From an uncultured Clostridium sp. (lineage in GTDB: Bacteria; Bacillota; Clostridia; Lachnospirales; Lachnospiraceae), in assembly GCA_902496665.1 (NCBI GenBank), contig CABVBU010000028.1, forward strand, positions 1 through 43,360: DNA of 43,360 bases, written 5' to 3'. The position numbers and the translations under genes are program-made. Shown here piece after piece: positions 16,404 to 26,124 of this stretch; within the stretch, counting starts at the first letter, position 1, and the number at the start of each line of letters is the position of its first letter. The notes under the pieces were generated by a model. It was not told the origin of the DNA, ran no database searches, and saw only the letters and a program-made list of their open reading frames with translations.

Positions 16404-18128
16404 ATGTCATGTACAAATTCTGTCGCGTCGGAAGATTTTGCAGATTTTATTGCGCCTTATTTTACTACACCTGAAAAGCTTATTCGTTCACAGGGGACAG
16501 ACTGCATTGATTTTGTGAATCCTGCGCTGGCAGTCGTCTATGTTCCTCTCTCCACGGTGACACCTTTTACTTATACCTCCTATACATATTCGGCAGTTCC
16601 GAAGCTATATAGTCTTTTGGATGTCACAAGTATGGATGCTTCCGGGATCACGGCGGCGGGCGGGCTTCCGGCGCTGGGCAATCAGGGAGCAGGAGTTATT
16701 GTGGGATTTGTGGATACGGGGATCAATTATATGGATCCGCTGTTTCGGAATGTGGATGGGAGTACAAGGATTATTGGGATATGGGACCAGACGATTCAAC
16801 CATCTTCTGACGAAAATGAAACCGCAAAACCATTTTCTGCCTTCTCAGCTCTCTATGGCACGCAGTACACTGCCGAGGAGATCAACCTAGCTCTGAACTC
16901 CGACGATCCCGTCTCCATCGTCCCAACCCGGGACGAAAACGGACATGGAACATTTCTTGCTTCCATTGCCGCCGGAAACCGGGATGAACGGGCGGAATTT
17001 TCCGGGGCGGCACCTCGGGCATCCATCGCCATGGTAAAATTAAAGCCCGCCAAGCAATATCTCCGGGAATTCTACCTGATCCAGGACGGGGCAGAGGCCT
17101 ACCAGGAGAACGATATCATGATGGGCGTCTCCTATCTCTATTTTCTCGCCAGAAAGTACTCCATGCCCCTCGTCGTCTGCATTCCTCTCGGCACCAATAT
17201 GGGAAGCCACATGGGAATGAGCCGCCTCGGACAGTATTTAAACCAGGTCAGTCTCTCAAACGGTTCCGCCGTCATCACCGCCGCCGGGAACGAGACCGGG
17301 GCAAGACATCACTTCCGGGCTGTCATGGATGCCGACACGGATGAGGTCACCGCTGAACTGCGTGTGGGGGAACGGGAAGCCGGGTTTTCTATGGAGCTGT
17401 GGGCGGAGGACGTGGGTGTCTACACGGTGGGCTTTATCTCGCCGACCGGCGAAGTTGCGCGGGAGATCTCCGTTCCGCTCCGGGGCGAGAACACGGTGTC
17501 CTTTCTCCTGGAACAGACCAGGATCACGGTCTACACTCAGATCGCCGATGTGAGCGCCGGGAGCCAGTTTATCTTTATGCGCTTCGAGAACCCCATGTCC
17601 GGGATCTGGCGGATCCTGATCCGGAACTCCCTGGACATCCGGGAGACCTTTCATCTCTGGCTGCCGGTCCGGGGCTTTATCTCCGATGAGACCTACTTTC
17701 TCCGTCCCGATCCCGACACCATCATCACAGATCCCGGAAATGCCCAGTATCCCATCACTGTCACCGCCTACGACCACACAAATAACAGCATCTACATCCA
17801 CGCCAGCCGCGGCTACAGCCGGTCCGGCCGGATCAAACCGGACCTCGCGGCCCCTGGGGTCAACATCTTAGGCGCGTCCGCCTCAGGAAGACGACTCACA
17901 AGAATGTCCGGCACCTCCGTCTCTGCCGCCCACCTCGCCGGTGCCGCGGCGATCCTGTTGAACTGGGGCATCCTTGACGGAAATTATCCGTATCTCAACA
18001 CGCCGGTACTAAAGTCCATCTTCGTCCGTGGGGCACAAAGAAATCCAGCGCTCACATATCCGAACCGTGAGTTCGGATATGGAACGCTGGATCTGTATGA
18101 AGCATTTTTACGTTTACGGAATTTATAA
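16404..18128 (+). CDS. S8 (subtilisin) family peptidase, Csp-like
   Basis: A 574-aa subtilase. The triad is visible as D104 (VGFVDTGIN), H181 (DENGHGTFLA) and S505 (RMSGTSVSAAH), with the oxyanion asparagine in ITAAGNE. A roughly 200-residue insertion separates the oxyanion and serine blocks. There is no Sec signal peptide, as in the clostridial Csp germination proteases and related cytosolic or spore-associated subtilases. GAGGAG lies eight bases before the ATG. It stands alone, divergent from lspA-like and convergent with clpX. A role in spore germination is inference from family resemblance. Confidence 0.85.
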   Translation: MSCTNSVASEDFADFIAPYFTTPEKLIRSQGTDCIDFVNPALAVVYVPLSTVTPFTYTSYTYSAVPKLYSLLDVTSMDASGITAAGGLPALGNQGAGVIVGFVDTGINYMDPLFRNVDGSTRIIGIWDQTIQPSSDENETAKPFSAFSALYGTQYTAEEINLALNSDDPVSIVPTRDENGHGTFLASIAAGNRDERAEFSGAAPRASIAMVKLKPAKQYLREFYLIQDGAEAYQENDIMMGVSYLYFLARKYSMPLVVCIPLGTNMGSHMGMSRLGQYLNQVSLSNGSAVITAAGNETGARHHFRAVMDADTDEVTAELRVGEREAGFSMELWAEDVGVYTVGFISPTGEVAREISVPLRGENTVSFLLEQTRITVYTQIADVSAGSQFIFMRFENPMSGIWRILIRNSLDIRETFHLWLPVRGFISDETYFLRPDPDTIITDPGNAQYPITVTAYDHTNNSIYIHASRGYSRSGRIKPDLAAPGVNILGASASGRRLTRMSGTSVSAAHLAGAAAILLNWGILDGNYPYLNTPVLKSIFVRGAQRNPALTYPNREFGYGTLDLYEAFLRLRNL

Positions 18129-18202
18129 TTTAAATCACACCGCCCTGAAAAAACTGCACGGACTCTTTATCACCCGCTGTTTTATTTTCAGCCTTTCAAC
18201 AC

Positions 18203-20005
18203 TTACTGCACCTGCGGCGCCTTATCATTCACCGCTGTTTCCGTCGGTCCCGGCAGTGCAGCCGCCTTCTTGTCCGCTGCAGAATATTCCCGCATCTCGA
18301 TCCGCGGGCCGCCGTGTTTTTCCAGGTACGCGCGGGTGATCGTCACAGAACCGATCTCCGGGTCCTTCGGGATCTCGAACATGATATCGAGCATGAACTC
18401 CTCGATGATCGCCCGGAGCGCTCTCGCACCGGTGTCTTTCTTGAGCGCCTGCTCTGCGATCCATTCCAGGGCATCATCGTCAAAGTTTAAATTTACCTCG
18501 TCCATGGCGAGAAGCTTCTTATACTGCTTTAAGATCGCATTCTTCGGCTCCCTTAAGATCCGCACGAGGAATTCCTTCGTGAGCCCCTGAAGTGTCACGG
18601 TCACCGGAAGTCTTCCCAGGAACTCCGGTATCATGCCGAATTCTCTGAGATCCTGGTTTGTGACCTTTGAGAGAATGTCCGGATCCTTATCATATTTATC
18701 CTTCGGATCAGAGCCGAAACCGATGGACGTGGTGTTCGTCAGGCGCTCCCTGATAATATTCTCAAGATCCGGGAACGCACCGCCGCAGATAAACAGGATA
18801 TTGTCGGTGTTGATCATTTCCATCGGAGTCATGGCATTCTTCTGGCCTGTTCCCACCGGGACTTCCACGTCCGCGCCCTCGAGAAGCTTTAAGAGTTCCT
18901 GCTGCACGGACTCGCCGCTGACATCGCGGGTGTTCGTGGACTTCTTCTTCGCGATCTTATCGATCTCATCAATGAACACGATTCCCATCTCTGCCTTCTG
19001 CACATCGCCGCCCGCCGCCGCGAGAAGCTTTGTGAGGACGCTCTCGATATCATCACCGATATAACCGGCCTCCGTTAAGGATGTGGCATCCGCGATGGCA
19101 AGCGGCACATCGAGAAGCTTTGCGAGAGTCTTTACGAGATAGGTCTTACCGCTTCCGGTGGGGCCGATCATCAGGATATTGGACTTTTCGATCTCAACAT
19201 CTGTTCCGTATTTCTCAGCATCCGGTGATGTCCTTGAGAATACTCGCTTATAGTGGTTGTAGACCGCGACGGAGATCGCCTTTTTTGCCTGCTCCTGGCC
19301 GATCACATACTCGTCGAGCTGCGCCTTGATCGCATGGGGTGCCGGAATCTCACTGAGCTTAAACAGTTCTTTTTTTACTTTTTTCTTCTTTTTCTTCCGC
19401 TTATGGCTCTGACCCATGAGGGCGCTGAGGTCGATCTGACCTACCGGAATTCCGAAGATATTCCCAAGTGGAATTCCTTCTGTCTCTTCGCCGTCTTCCT
19501 CGAAATCATCGCCGTCCTCTGTCTCATCAGCGTCCACAACGGTCTGCTCAGCGTCCTCATCAGAGTCTGTATTTACACCGTCTGCTTCAGCCGGATCACC
19601 CTCAGAATCCTGTTTTTCCGCCTTCCTGATCACACCAGTATCTCCGGGAACCGTTCCGTTCCCGCCTTCTGTGCTCATTTCAGTGGCTTCAGAAGCTCCA
19701 ACCGTTTTTTCCGCTCCACTCACAGCGTCTTTCTTACCCGCAGCAGCTCCGGCATTCTCGGGCTTCTGCGCTCCATTTCCGCTTCCCATCGGATTCAGAT
19801 ACATATTTTTTAACATCTCCGGCGTGATCCCGGACATCTTCGTCCAGTCCATGCCGCTTCCCATCATCATGTCAAAGGATCTCTGCATGCAGTCCGGGCA
19901 TACATTCAGTCCGCCCGGAAGCGTGATCATCTTTCCAGCCTGGCTCTCCGTCCGTCTGCACATGCAGCAGATCTTTTCATATCCGTTATTTTTGTTGTCT
20001 TCCAA
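18203..20005 (-). CDS. ClpX-type AAA+ unfoldase with an unusually long charged linker
   Basis: A 600-aa ClpX homologue; ordinary ClpX is about 420 aa. Order: zinc-binding domain (C13/C16 and C36/C39), a linker of about 175 residues, then the AAA+ core with Walker A GPTGSGKT (281-288), pore loop GYIG (314-317), Walker B IVFIDEID (342-349), the ClpP-docking IGF (428-430) and sensor 2 GARALR. The linker contains a strongly acidic part (about 138-177) and a lysine-rich run (about 201-213). The start is TTG with GGGAG seven bases before it. It should feed ClpP, but the linker suggests altered adaptor or substrate binding. A standard clpX may exist elsewhere. Confidence 0.9.
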   Translation of the reverse strand: MEDNKNNGYEKICCMCRRTESQAGKMITLPGGLNVCPDCMQRSFDMMMGSGMDWTKMSGITPEMLKNMYLNPMGSGNGAQKPENAGAAAGKKDAVSGAEKTVGASEATEMSTEGGNGTVPGDTGVIRKAEKQDSEGDPAEADGVNTDSDEDAEQTVVDADETEDGDDFEEDGEETEGIPLGNIFGIPVGQIDLSALMGQSHKRKKKKKKVKKELFKLSEIPAPHAIKAQLDEYVIGQEQAKKAISVAVYNHYKRVFSRTSPDAEKYGTDVEIEKSNILMIGPTGSGKTYLVKTLAKLLDVPLAIADATSLTEAGYIGDDIESVLTKLLAAAGGDVQKAEMGIVFIDEIDKIAKKKSTNTRDVSGESVQQELLKLLEGADVEVPVGTGQKNAMTPMEMINTDNILFICGGAFPDLENIIRERLTNTTSIGFGSDPKDKYDKDPDILSKVTNQDLREFGMIPEFLGRLPVTVTLQGLTKEFLVRILREPKNAILKQYKKLLAMDEVNLNFDDDALEWIAEQALKKDTGARALRAIIEEFMLDIMFEIPKDPEIGSVTITRAYLEKHGGPRIEMREYSAADKKAAALPGPTETAVNDKAPQVQ

Positions 20006-20098
20006 AATTTTTCTCCCTGAACATTCTATATTTTCCGCATAAATCAGGTCATGTGTCCATTCATGCGTTTTCTGTCACTTTTTACAGAATTACAACCT

Positions 20099-20127
20099 AT
20101 TATAATGCAAATTGAGTCTTCCCGCAA
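20099..20127 (-). promoter_or_regulatory. Promoter of the clpX-like gene
   Basis: On the minus strand TTGCGG (20122-20127), 17 bases and a perfect TATAAT (20099-20104) lie about 95 bases before the TTG start codon. The stretch 20006-20314 otherwise contains a 27-bp repeat element and the gltS promoter. Confidence 0.7.
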
Positions 20128-20252
20128 CAGAAAACCCGTGTGCAAATTTTCTGGCAGAAGCGTCTTTCTGCTTAACGCTATCTGAACCCTGTCCTCTGTA
20201 TTTTTTTGAGTTTTTTTGTAGTATGGATTTAACATGAAATTGTAGCTACTAA

Positions 20253-20279
20253 GTAACTGTGAAGGCACTGAACAGTTAC
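20253..20279 (-). mobile_element. 27-bp mini-element with flanking direct repeat
   Basis: On the minus strand it runs from GTAACTGTTCAG to CACAGTTAC, matching the 27-bp terminal unit of elements A1 and A2 with few differences. CTACTAA stands directly on both sides (20246-20252 and 20280-20286). The element is just upstream of gltS and may supply part of its promoter. Confidence 0.7.
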
Positions 20280-20297
20280 CTACTAAATAACTATTAT
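20269..20297 (+). promoter_or_regulatory. Candidate gltS promoter partly made from the mini-element
   Basis: TGAACA (20269-20274) inside the mini-element, a 17-base spacer and TATTAT (20292-20297) precede the gltS start by 17 bases, so if used the leader would be very short. The -35 matches consensus at four of six positions. Confidence 0.4.
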
Positions 20298-20314
20298 AAG
20301 AGGGGGTAAATCTT

Positions 20315-21499
20315 ATGATCACTTTACAGCTCGACATGTACCAGGCCTGCGCCCTCGGCGCTCTCGTCTATTGTCTCGGACGACTCATGGTCAACAAACT
20401 TTCATTCTTAAGTAAGTACTGCATCCCGGCACCGGTTGCCGGCGGTATCGTATTCGCCTTTGCTCATCTGGCATTATACGCAGCAGGAATTCTGGAACTT
20501 TCCTTTGACACAACATTACAGAGTGTCTTCATGACGATCTTCTTCTGCAGCGTCGGATTCACAGCCTGCTTCCGTCTGTTGAAAAAGGGCGGCGTTCAGG
20601 TATTTATGTTCCTCGGACTCGCAGTCGCCATCTGTGTCATCCAGGACGCGGTTGGCAGCGGTCTCGCAGCAGCCTTCGGTCTGGATCCGCTGCTCGGTTT
20701 ATGTATGGGTTCCATGCCGTTAGTAGGCGGACATGGAACATCCGGTTCCTTCGGACCGCTTCTTGAGACAGATTACGCCGTTGTAGGCGCTACTACAGTT
20801 GCTCTTGCGGCAGCTACATATGGACTCGTATCCGGAAGCATGATGGGCGGCCCGATCGCACGTGCCCGTGTTGAAAAACTCCACTTAAAATCCACAGCAG
20901 CTGAGGAAGGCAACGAGGCAGCTGAGGTTATGCCGGCCGTTGATGGTCAGAAATTCACAACATCCGCAATGTTTTTAGCGGTTGCCATCGGTCTCGGTAC
21001 TCTTATTTTCACATTCTTCAAAGATGTATGCCACCTGACATTCCCGACCTACATCGGCGCTATGCTCGCAGCAGCAGCGATCCGCAATATTTGGGATGTC
21101 CAGCACAAAGAACTTCCGATGGTTGAGATCGATGCCCTCGGCGGACTTTCCTTAAATCTGTTCCTGTCCATGGCTATGATGAGCTTAAAGCTCTGGCAGT
21201 TAGCAGCACTTGCTCTTCCGATGATCGTCATCCTGCTTGTTCAGACAGTTGTTATGTTCCTGTATGCGAACTTCGTTGTATTCAATGTTATGGGACGTGA
21301 CTACGAGGCAGCTGCCATGACAACTGCATTCTGCGGTTTCGGTATGGGCGCTACCCCGAACGCTATGGCAAACATGAGAGCACTCGTTGAGCGCTACGGT
21401 GCAGCTCCGAGAGCATTCTTCATCGTACCGTTAGTAGGAAGCTTATTCGTTGACTTCTTCAACTCCATGGTACTGACCACATTCATGAACTTCCTGTAA
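20315..21499 (+). CDS. gltS: Sodium/glutamate symporter
   Basis: A 394-aa inner-membrane carrier of the ESS family that imports glutamate with sodium. It has about ten hydrophobic segments and the GltS features PAPVAGGIVFA, FCSVGFTA, a first re-entrant-loop region GSMPLVGGHGTSGSFGPLL and a second, inverted one near FGMGATPNAMANM. AGAGGGGG lies before the ATG. It ends at a strong bidirectional terminator shared with htrA. Codon use is rich in highly used codons, hinting at good expression. Confidence 0.95.
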   Translation: MITLQLDMYQACALGALVYCLGRLMVNKLSFLSKYCIPAPVAGGIVFAFAHLALYAAGILELSFDTTLQSVFMTIFFCSVGFTACFRLLKKGGVQVFMFLGLAVAICVIQDAVGSGLAAAFGLDPLLGLCMGSMPLVGGHGTSGSFGPLLETDYAVVGATTVALAAATYGLVSGSMMGGPIARARVEKLHLKSTAAEEGNEAAEVMPAVDGQKFTTSAMFLAVAIGLGTLIFTFFKDVCHLTFPTYIGAMLAAAAIRNIWDVQHKELPMVEIDALGGLSLNLFLSMAMMSLKLWQLAALALPMIVILLVQTVVMFLYANFVVFNVMGRDYEAAAMTTAFCGFGMGATPNAMANMRALVERYGAAPRAFFIVPLVGSLFVDFFNSMVLTTFMNFL

Positions 21500-21547
21500 A
21501 TCCCCGTTTCCAGGGATCTTTCGATAAAACCTTTATACCTTTACCAA

Positions 21548-21598
21548 ACAAGACCGCCTTTCCCGGATCACTCCAGGGAGGCGGTCTTGTTTCTCTAT
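21548..21598. terminator. Bidirectional terminator between gltS and htrA
   Basis: ACAAGACCGCCT (21548-21559) pairs perfectly with AGGCGGTCTTGT (21579-21590), followed by a T-rich tail on the plus strand. On the minus strand the tail is less T-rich, but the stem serves the convergent htrA gene. Confidence 0.88.
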
Positions 21599-21615
21599 TT
21601 TATATCGACTCTTTA

Positions 21616-23259
<1,644 letters not shown>

Positions 23260-23359
23260 AATAGGTATCTCCTTTCTGCATTGAACTTTTCTCTATTTTT
23301 CCCTTAAGGATTTTCTCTTTTTCTTTCTTCTCCTTAACTACATGACATAGTGTACCAGT

Positions 23360-23381
23360 GAAATGTGATAAAAGTGTGATG
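23360..23381 (-). promoter_or_regulatory. Two 11-bp direct repeats in the htrA promoter region
   Basis: On the plus strand GAAATGTGATA and AAAGTGTGATG follow each other without a gap and share the core TGTGAT. They lie about 100 bases upstream of the htrA start, close to a candidate -10 TACACT on the minus strand. An 11-bp spacing is typical of OmpR/PhoB-type regulators. They resemble, but are not identical to, the units upstream of the efflux operon. Confidence 0.5.
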
Positions 23382-23436
23382 AAACATGCACGGTTCTGTG
23401 AAATAGAATCACAATTCCCGTATTTTTTTAATACGC

Positions 23437-23498
23437 AAAAAATCCCGGGATCCATCGGCGGGCTGCTATTCTGTACCCATCCGGATGGATTCCGGGAA
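23437..23498 (-). terminator. Intrinsic terminator of uppP
   Basis: On the minus strand TCCCGGAATCCATC pairs with GATGGATCCCGGGA across a long loop and is followed by TTTTTT. It lies just past the uppP stop codon and separates that gene from htrA. Confidence 0.82.
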
Positions 23499-23512
23499 AC
23501 TCTTGTTTTTCT

Positions 23513-24352
23513 TTATTTTGTCAGGATCGCAGTCAGTCCAAAGTAGATCAGGACGATCACGCCGAGAACGATGCGGTAATATCCGAAGAATTTGAAGTCA
23601 TGTTTTTTGACATATCCGAGTAAGAACTGGATCGAGTACATGGAAACGACGAAGGCGATCACCATGGCCGCCACCATGAAGAAGAGCTCCATTGCGGAGA
23701 ATGCCAGGCCGTAGTGAAGGATCTTTAAGAGGCTGGCGCCGAACATGACCGGAATTCCAAGAAAGAAGGTGAACTCCGATGCGGCGGTTCTGGAACAGCC
23801 AAGCATCATCGCGCCGAGAATCGTCGCGCCGGATCTCGATGTACCCGGGATCAGCGCGAGTAGCTGGAAGAGACCGATGTAAAATGCGGTCTGGTAGCTG
23901 ATCTGGGATACTTTCTTTATGCGGAATTCCGCGTGCTGGTTACGGTTCTCGAAGGCAATAAAAATAACACCGTAGATGATTAGCATCGCCGCAACCACAT
24001 ATGGATTGTAGAGATACTTGTCAAGCACTTCGTCAAGCAGGATCCCGATCACGGCAGCCGGAAGGCAGGCGATGATGATCTTGAACCATAGATGCCATGT
24101 GGCACGCTTCTGTGCCGGTTTCTTTCCCGGATCAAATGGGTTCAGACGTCTGAAATACAAGACCAGAACCGCGAGAATTGCGCCTAACTGGATCACGACG
24201 CGGAACACGTTCATGAATTCTTCTGATACATTCAGGTGGACGATATTCTCCACAAGGATCAGGTGACCGGTGCTGCTGATCGGAAGCCATTCGGTGAAAC
24301 CTTCGACGACACCGAATACGACGATCTTTAGAAATTCGATAAAGTTGCTCAT
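23513..24352 (-). CDS. uppP: Undecaprenyl-diphosphatase (BacA family)
   Basis: UppP dephosphorylates undecaprenyl diphosphate on the outer face of the membrane so that the carrier can be reused for peptidoglycan and surface glycans. The 279-aa polytopic protein has the motifs VEGFTEWLPISSTGHL (near residue 20) and IPGTSRSGAT (near 180). The ATG at 24352 has AGGAG five bases before it; a GTG two codons earlier would abut that site. It supports recycling of the carrier used by the polysaccharide locus. Confidence 0.96.
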   Translation of the reverse strand: MSNFIEFLKIVVFGVVEGFTEWLPISSTGHLILVENIVHLNVSEEFMNVFRVVIQLGAILAVLVLYFRRLNPFDPGKKPAQKRATWHLWFKIIIACLPAAVIGILLDEVLDKYLYNPYVVAAMLIIYGVIFIAFENRNQHAEFRIKKVSQISYQTAFYIGLFQLLALIPGTSRSGATILGAMMLGCSRTAASEFTFFLGIPVMFGASLLKILHYGLAFSAMELFFMVAAMVIAFVVSMYSIQFLLGYVKKHDFKFFGYYRIVLGVIVLIYFGLTAILTK

Positions 24353-24392
24353 ATTCACTCCTATGCTTTATATTTTGAATATAGCGTGCGGT

Positions 24393-24424
24393 CTTCTTGT
24401 TTTCATTGTCATGAAAACAAGAAG
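24393..24424. other. Perfect 14-bp hairpin between ung and uppP
   Basis: CTTCTTGTTTTCAT and ATGAAAACAAGAAG surround a four-base loop. There is no T-run next to it. Together with repeat B2 it makes two successive stem-loops in the 163-base ung-uppP spacer. Confidence 0.65.
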
Positions 24425-24436
24425 CTTCGGGCATCC

Positions 24437-24524
24437 GCCCTATGTCAACAGGTTCAAAAAAATGCTTCTGCAAGCAAGCTTGCGGCGCATTTTTCCGAAC
24501 CCGCTGACGCACGCCAGATTGCTA
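24437..24524 (-). repeat. 88-bp palindromic repeat starting at a stop codon, copy B2
   Basis: The minus strand starts TAGCAAT, where TAG is the ung stop codon, and ends TGACATAGGGC. The stem has GGAAAAATGC against GCATTTTT and an outer GGTTC/GAACC arm that differs from copy B1 yet still pairs. The core GCAAGCTTGCTTGC is itself palindromic. Length and ends equal those of B1. Confidence 0.8.
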
Positions 24525-25199
24525 GTTGATATTTTCGATCTGCCAGTCGATCGGCTCGATTCCATTCTCTTTTAAATACTTGTTTGTCTTGCTGAACGGT
24601 CTGCTGCCGAAAAATCCGCGGTAGGCGGACAGTGGACTCGGGTGCGGTGACTCGAGGATCAGATGCTTCGGGTTCGTCAGCATCGGCTTCTTCATCTGTG
24701 CCGGACGTCCCCAGAGGATGAACACCATCGGGCGGTCCTGCTCGTTTAAGACGCGGATCGCGGCATCCGTGAATTCCTCCCATCCGATATTCTTGTGGGA
24801 GTTTGCCGCATGGGCACGGACAGTCAGGACTGTGTTTAAGAGCATAACGCCCTGATCTGCCCACTTCTTTAAATATCCATTGTCCGGGATATAGCAGCCG
24901 CAGTCCTCATGAAGTTCCTTATAGATATTGACCAGGGACGGCGGGATCTCCACCGACGGCTTTACGGAGAAGCTCAGTCCGTGCGCCTGCCCCGGCTCGT
25001 GATATGGGTCCTGCCCCAGGATCACCACTTTTACTTTTGAGAGAGGCGTAAACGCAAAGGCGTTGAAGATATCATCCGGCGCCGGATAGACTTCCTTTGT
25101 CTCGTACTCGCTCTTTACGGTCTCGTATAATTTCCTGTAATACGGCTTTTTGAATTCCCCGCTCATAGGGACCAACCAGTCATTTGCGATCGCAGCCAT
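24522..25199 (-). CDS. ung: Uracil-DNA glycosylase
   Basis: Ung removes uracil from DNA to start base-excision repair. The 225-aa family 1 enzyme shows the catalytic water-activating motif VVILGQDPYHEPGQAHGLSFSV (D in GQDPYH), and the DNA-intercalating HPSPLSAYRGFFG loop. AAGGAGG lies four bases before the ATG. Its stop codon belongs to repeat B2, and the shortened element A3 lies just upstream of its start. Confidence 0.97.
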   Translation of the reverse strand: MAAIANDWLVPMSGEFKKPYYRKLYETVKSEYETKEVYPAPDDIFNAFAFTPLSKVKVVILGQDPYHEPGQAHGLSFSVKPSVEIPPSLVNIYKELHEDCGCYIPDNGYLKKWADQGVMLLNTVLTVRAHAANSHKNIGWEEFTDAAIRVLNEQDRPMVFILWGRPAQMKKPMLTNPKHLILESPHPSPLSAYRGFFGSRPFSKTNKYLKENGIEPIDWQIENIN

Positions 25200-25223
25200 A
25201 TTTCCTCCTTGTTGTACTTATTT

Positions 25224-25301
25224 ATAACGCTTCAGTATCTTCATAGTTCTATGTTTTCTTACCGTCAACACAGCAAGTACACAAACCGCCTGAACAGTTA
25301 C
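25224..25301 (+). mobile_element. Internally deleted three-hairpin element, copy A3 (78 bp)
   Basis: It has the 27-bp terminal unit (ATAACGCTTCAG...), then jumps directly to the ATGTTTTCTTAC segment and the distal end CTGAACAGTTAC. Compared with A1 and A2 the second hairpin is missing. On the minus strand its end GTAAC overlaps the stop codon TAA of the sirtuin-like gene. Adjacent 8-mers match only at 5 of 8 positions, so any target duplication has decayed. Confidence 0.7.
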
Positions 25302-25813
25302 ACTCTTTCTAAGAATTCATCCACAAATTTAAACGATACCTCCGCCACCGGACATGACTTCCCGGCAAGCTCTTCCGGCACCTGGGAAAAGCTCTTATGT
25401 ACCCGGAACAGATACGCCTTGTTATTTAACATCGCCGTCTTCTCAAAGGGCCAGCGGATCAGGGTCGGGTCTTTATAATTCTCTCCAAGCTCCAAAAGCA
25501 CCGTGTTCCGGTTTAAGGTACAGGAAAGCCATAATGTATAAGACTTCCACGCCTCTTCCGTAAAGGATACGCTGTGGGGAACTGCCATATGACCGGCATC
25601 AAGGCCAAGTCTCGCCGCGTCCTCATCTGCCAGCGATGTGATCATATAATAATCTTTTCCCTCAAGAAATTTCTTTAACTTTTCCGCGGCGTGAAGAACC
25701 TCTTCCTCCTCCGCGCCTTCTTTTTTCTTCCACTCAGAGCCGATTCCCACAAGGATCTTCTCTGCGGTTTCCAGTTTTTCCTTCAGAATTTTTTCTGCTT
25801 CTGTCTTTTCCAA
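25298..25813 (-). CDS. Degenerate sirtuin-like protein
   Basis: A 171-aa protein. AEKILVGIGSEW resembles the first NAD-binding segment of SIR2-type proteins (usually GAGxS), YYMITSLADEDA resembles their TxN-D strand, and NTVLLELGENYKDPTLIRWPFEK followed by YLFRVHKSF resembles the end of macrodomain-linked (class M) sirtuins. The catalytic histidine and the zinc cysteines are not evident, and it is far shorter than active sirtuins. The start is TTG with GGAGG six bases before it. Function unknown: possibly an ADP-ribose or NAD-related binding protein. The stop codon comes from repeat A3. Confidence 0.6.
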   Translation of the reverse strand: MEKTEAEKILKEKLETAEKILVGIGSEWKKKEGAEEEEVLHAAEKLKKFLEGKDYYMITSLADEDAARLGLDAGHMAVPHSVSFTEEAWKSYTLWLSCTLNRNTVLLELGENYKDPTLIRWPFEKTAMLNNKAYLFRVHKSFSQVPEELAGKSCPVAEVSFKFVDEFLERV

Positions 25814-25857
25814 ACTTTTCCTCCAGTATTCAGCATAATTCGTTTTCGAACGTTAAC

Positions 25858-25886
25858 ATCATAACATAAATAGGGGCTGGATTCAA
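25858..25886 (-). promoter_or_regulatory. Promoter of the sirtuin-like gene
   Basis: On the minus strand TTGAAT (25881-25886), 17 bases and TATGAT (25858-25863) lie 45 bases before the TTG start. A small inverted repeat (TTCGAAAACGAA) sits between promoter and start and could be an operator. Confidence 0.7.
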
Positions 25887-25979
25887 CTGATCCCTCTTGT
25901 ACTTTGCTTTTCATTTTCTTAAGTTTTTCTGTCTGCGTCAGAATACGTTCTGCCGTCCTTGAATTCTTATGGCATGTCA

Positions 25980-26007
25980 GTGACATTACAAAAGCGCCAT
26001 GCATAAT
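25980..26007 (+). promoter_or_regulatory. Candidate promoter for the small helical protein gene
   Basis: GTGACA (25980-25985), 16 bases and CATAAT (26002-26007) lie about 118 bases before the ATG at 26125. With the divergent promoter at 25858-25886 this explains the gene-free stretch 25814-26124. Neither hexamer is perfect. Confidence 0.35.
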
Positions 26008-26124
26008 TTTCCCCCGTATCTCTCATACTTTTTTTGCAGATGAATATCAGACAGATCCATGGCAGTTGTTTTTATCAGCTGTCCGAAAAAACTGTATGGC
26101 AATTATTATGGAAAGGATGGATCA

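Noticed and set aside
17256..17801. A 181-codon minus-strand frame inside the subtilase
   Set aside because: The subtilase frame has the complete catalytic triad; the opposite frame shows no motifs.
20044..20337. A 97-codon minus-strand frame between clpX and gltS
   Set aside because: It covers two promoters and the 27-bp mini-element, and its composition is not protein-like.
25783..26004. A 73-codon minus-strand frame upstream of the sirtuin-like gene
   Set aside because: It spans the promoter at 25858-25886 and overlaps the next start, with no ribosome-binding site.
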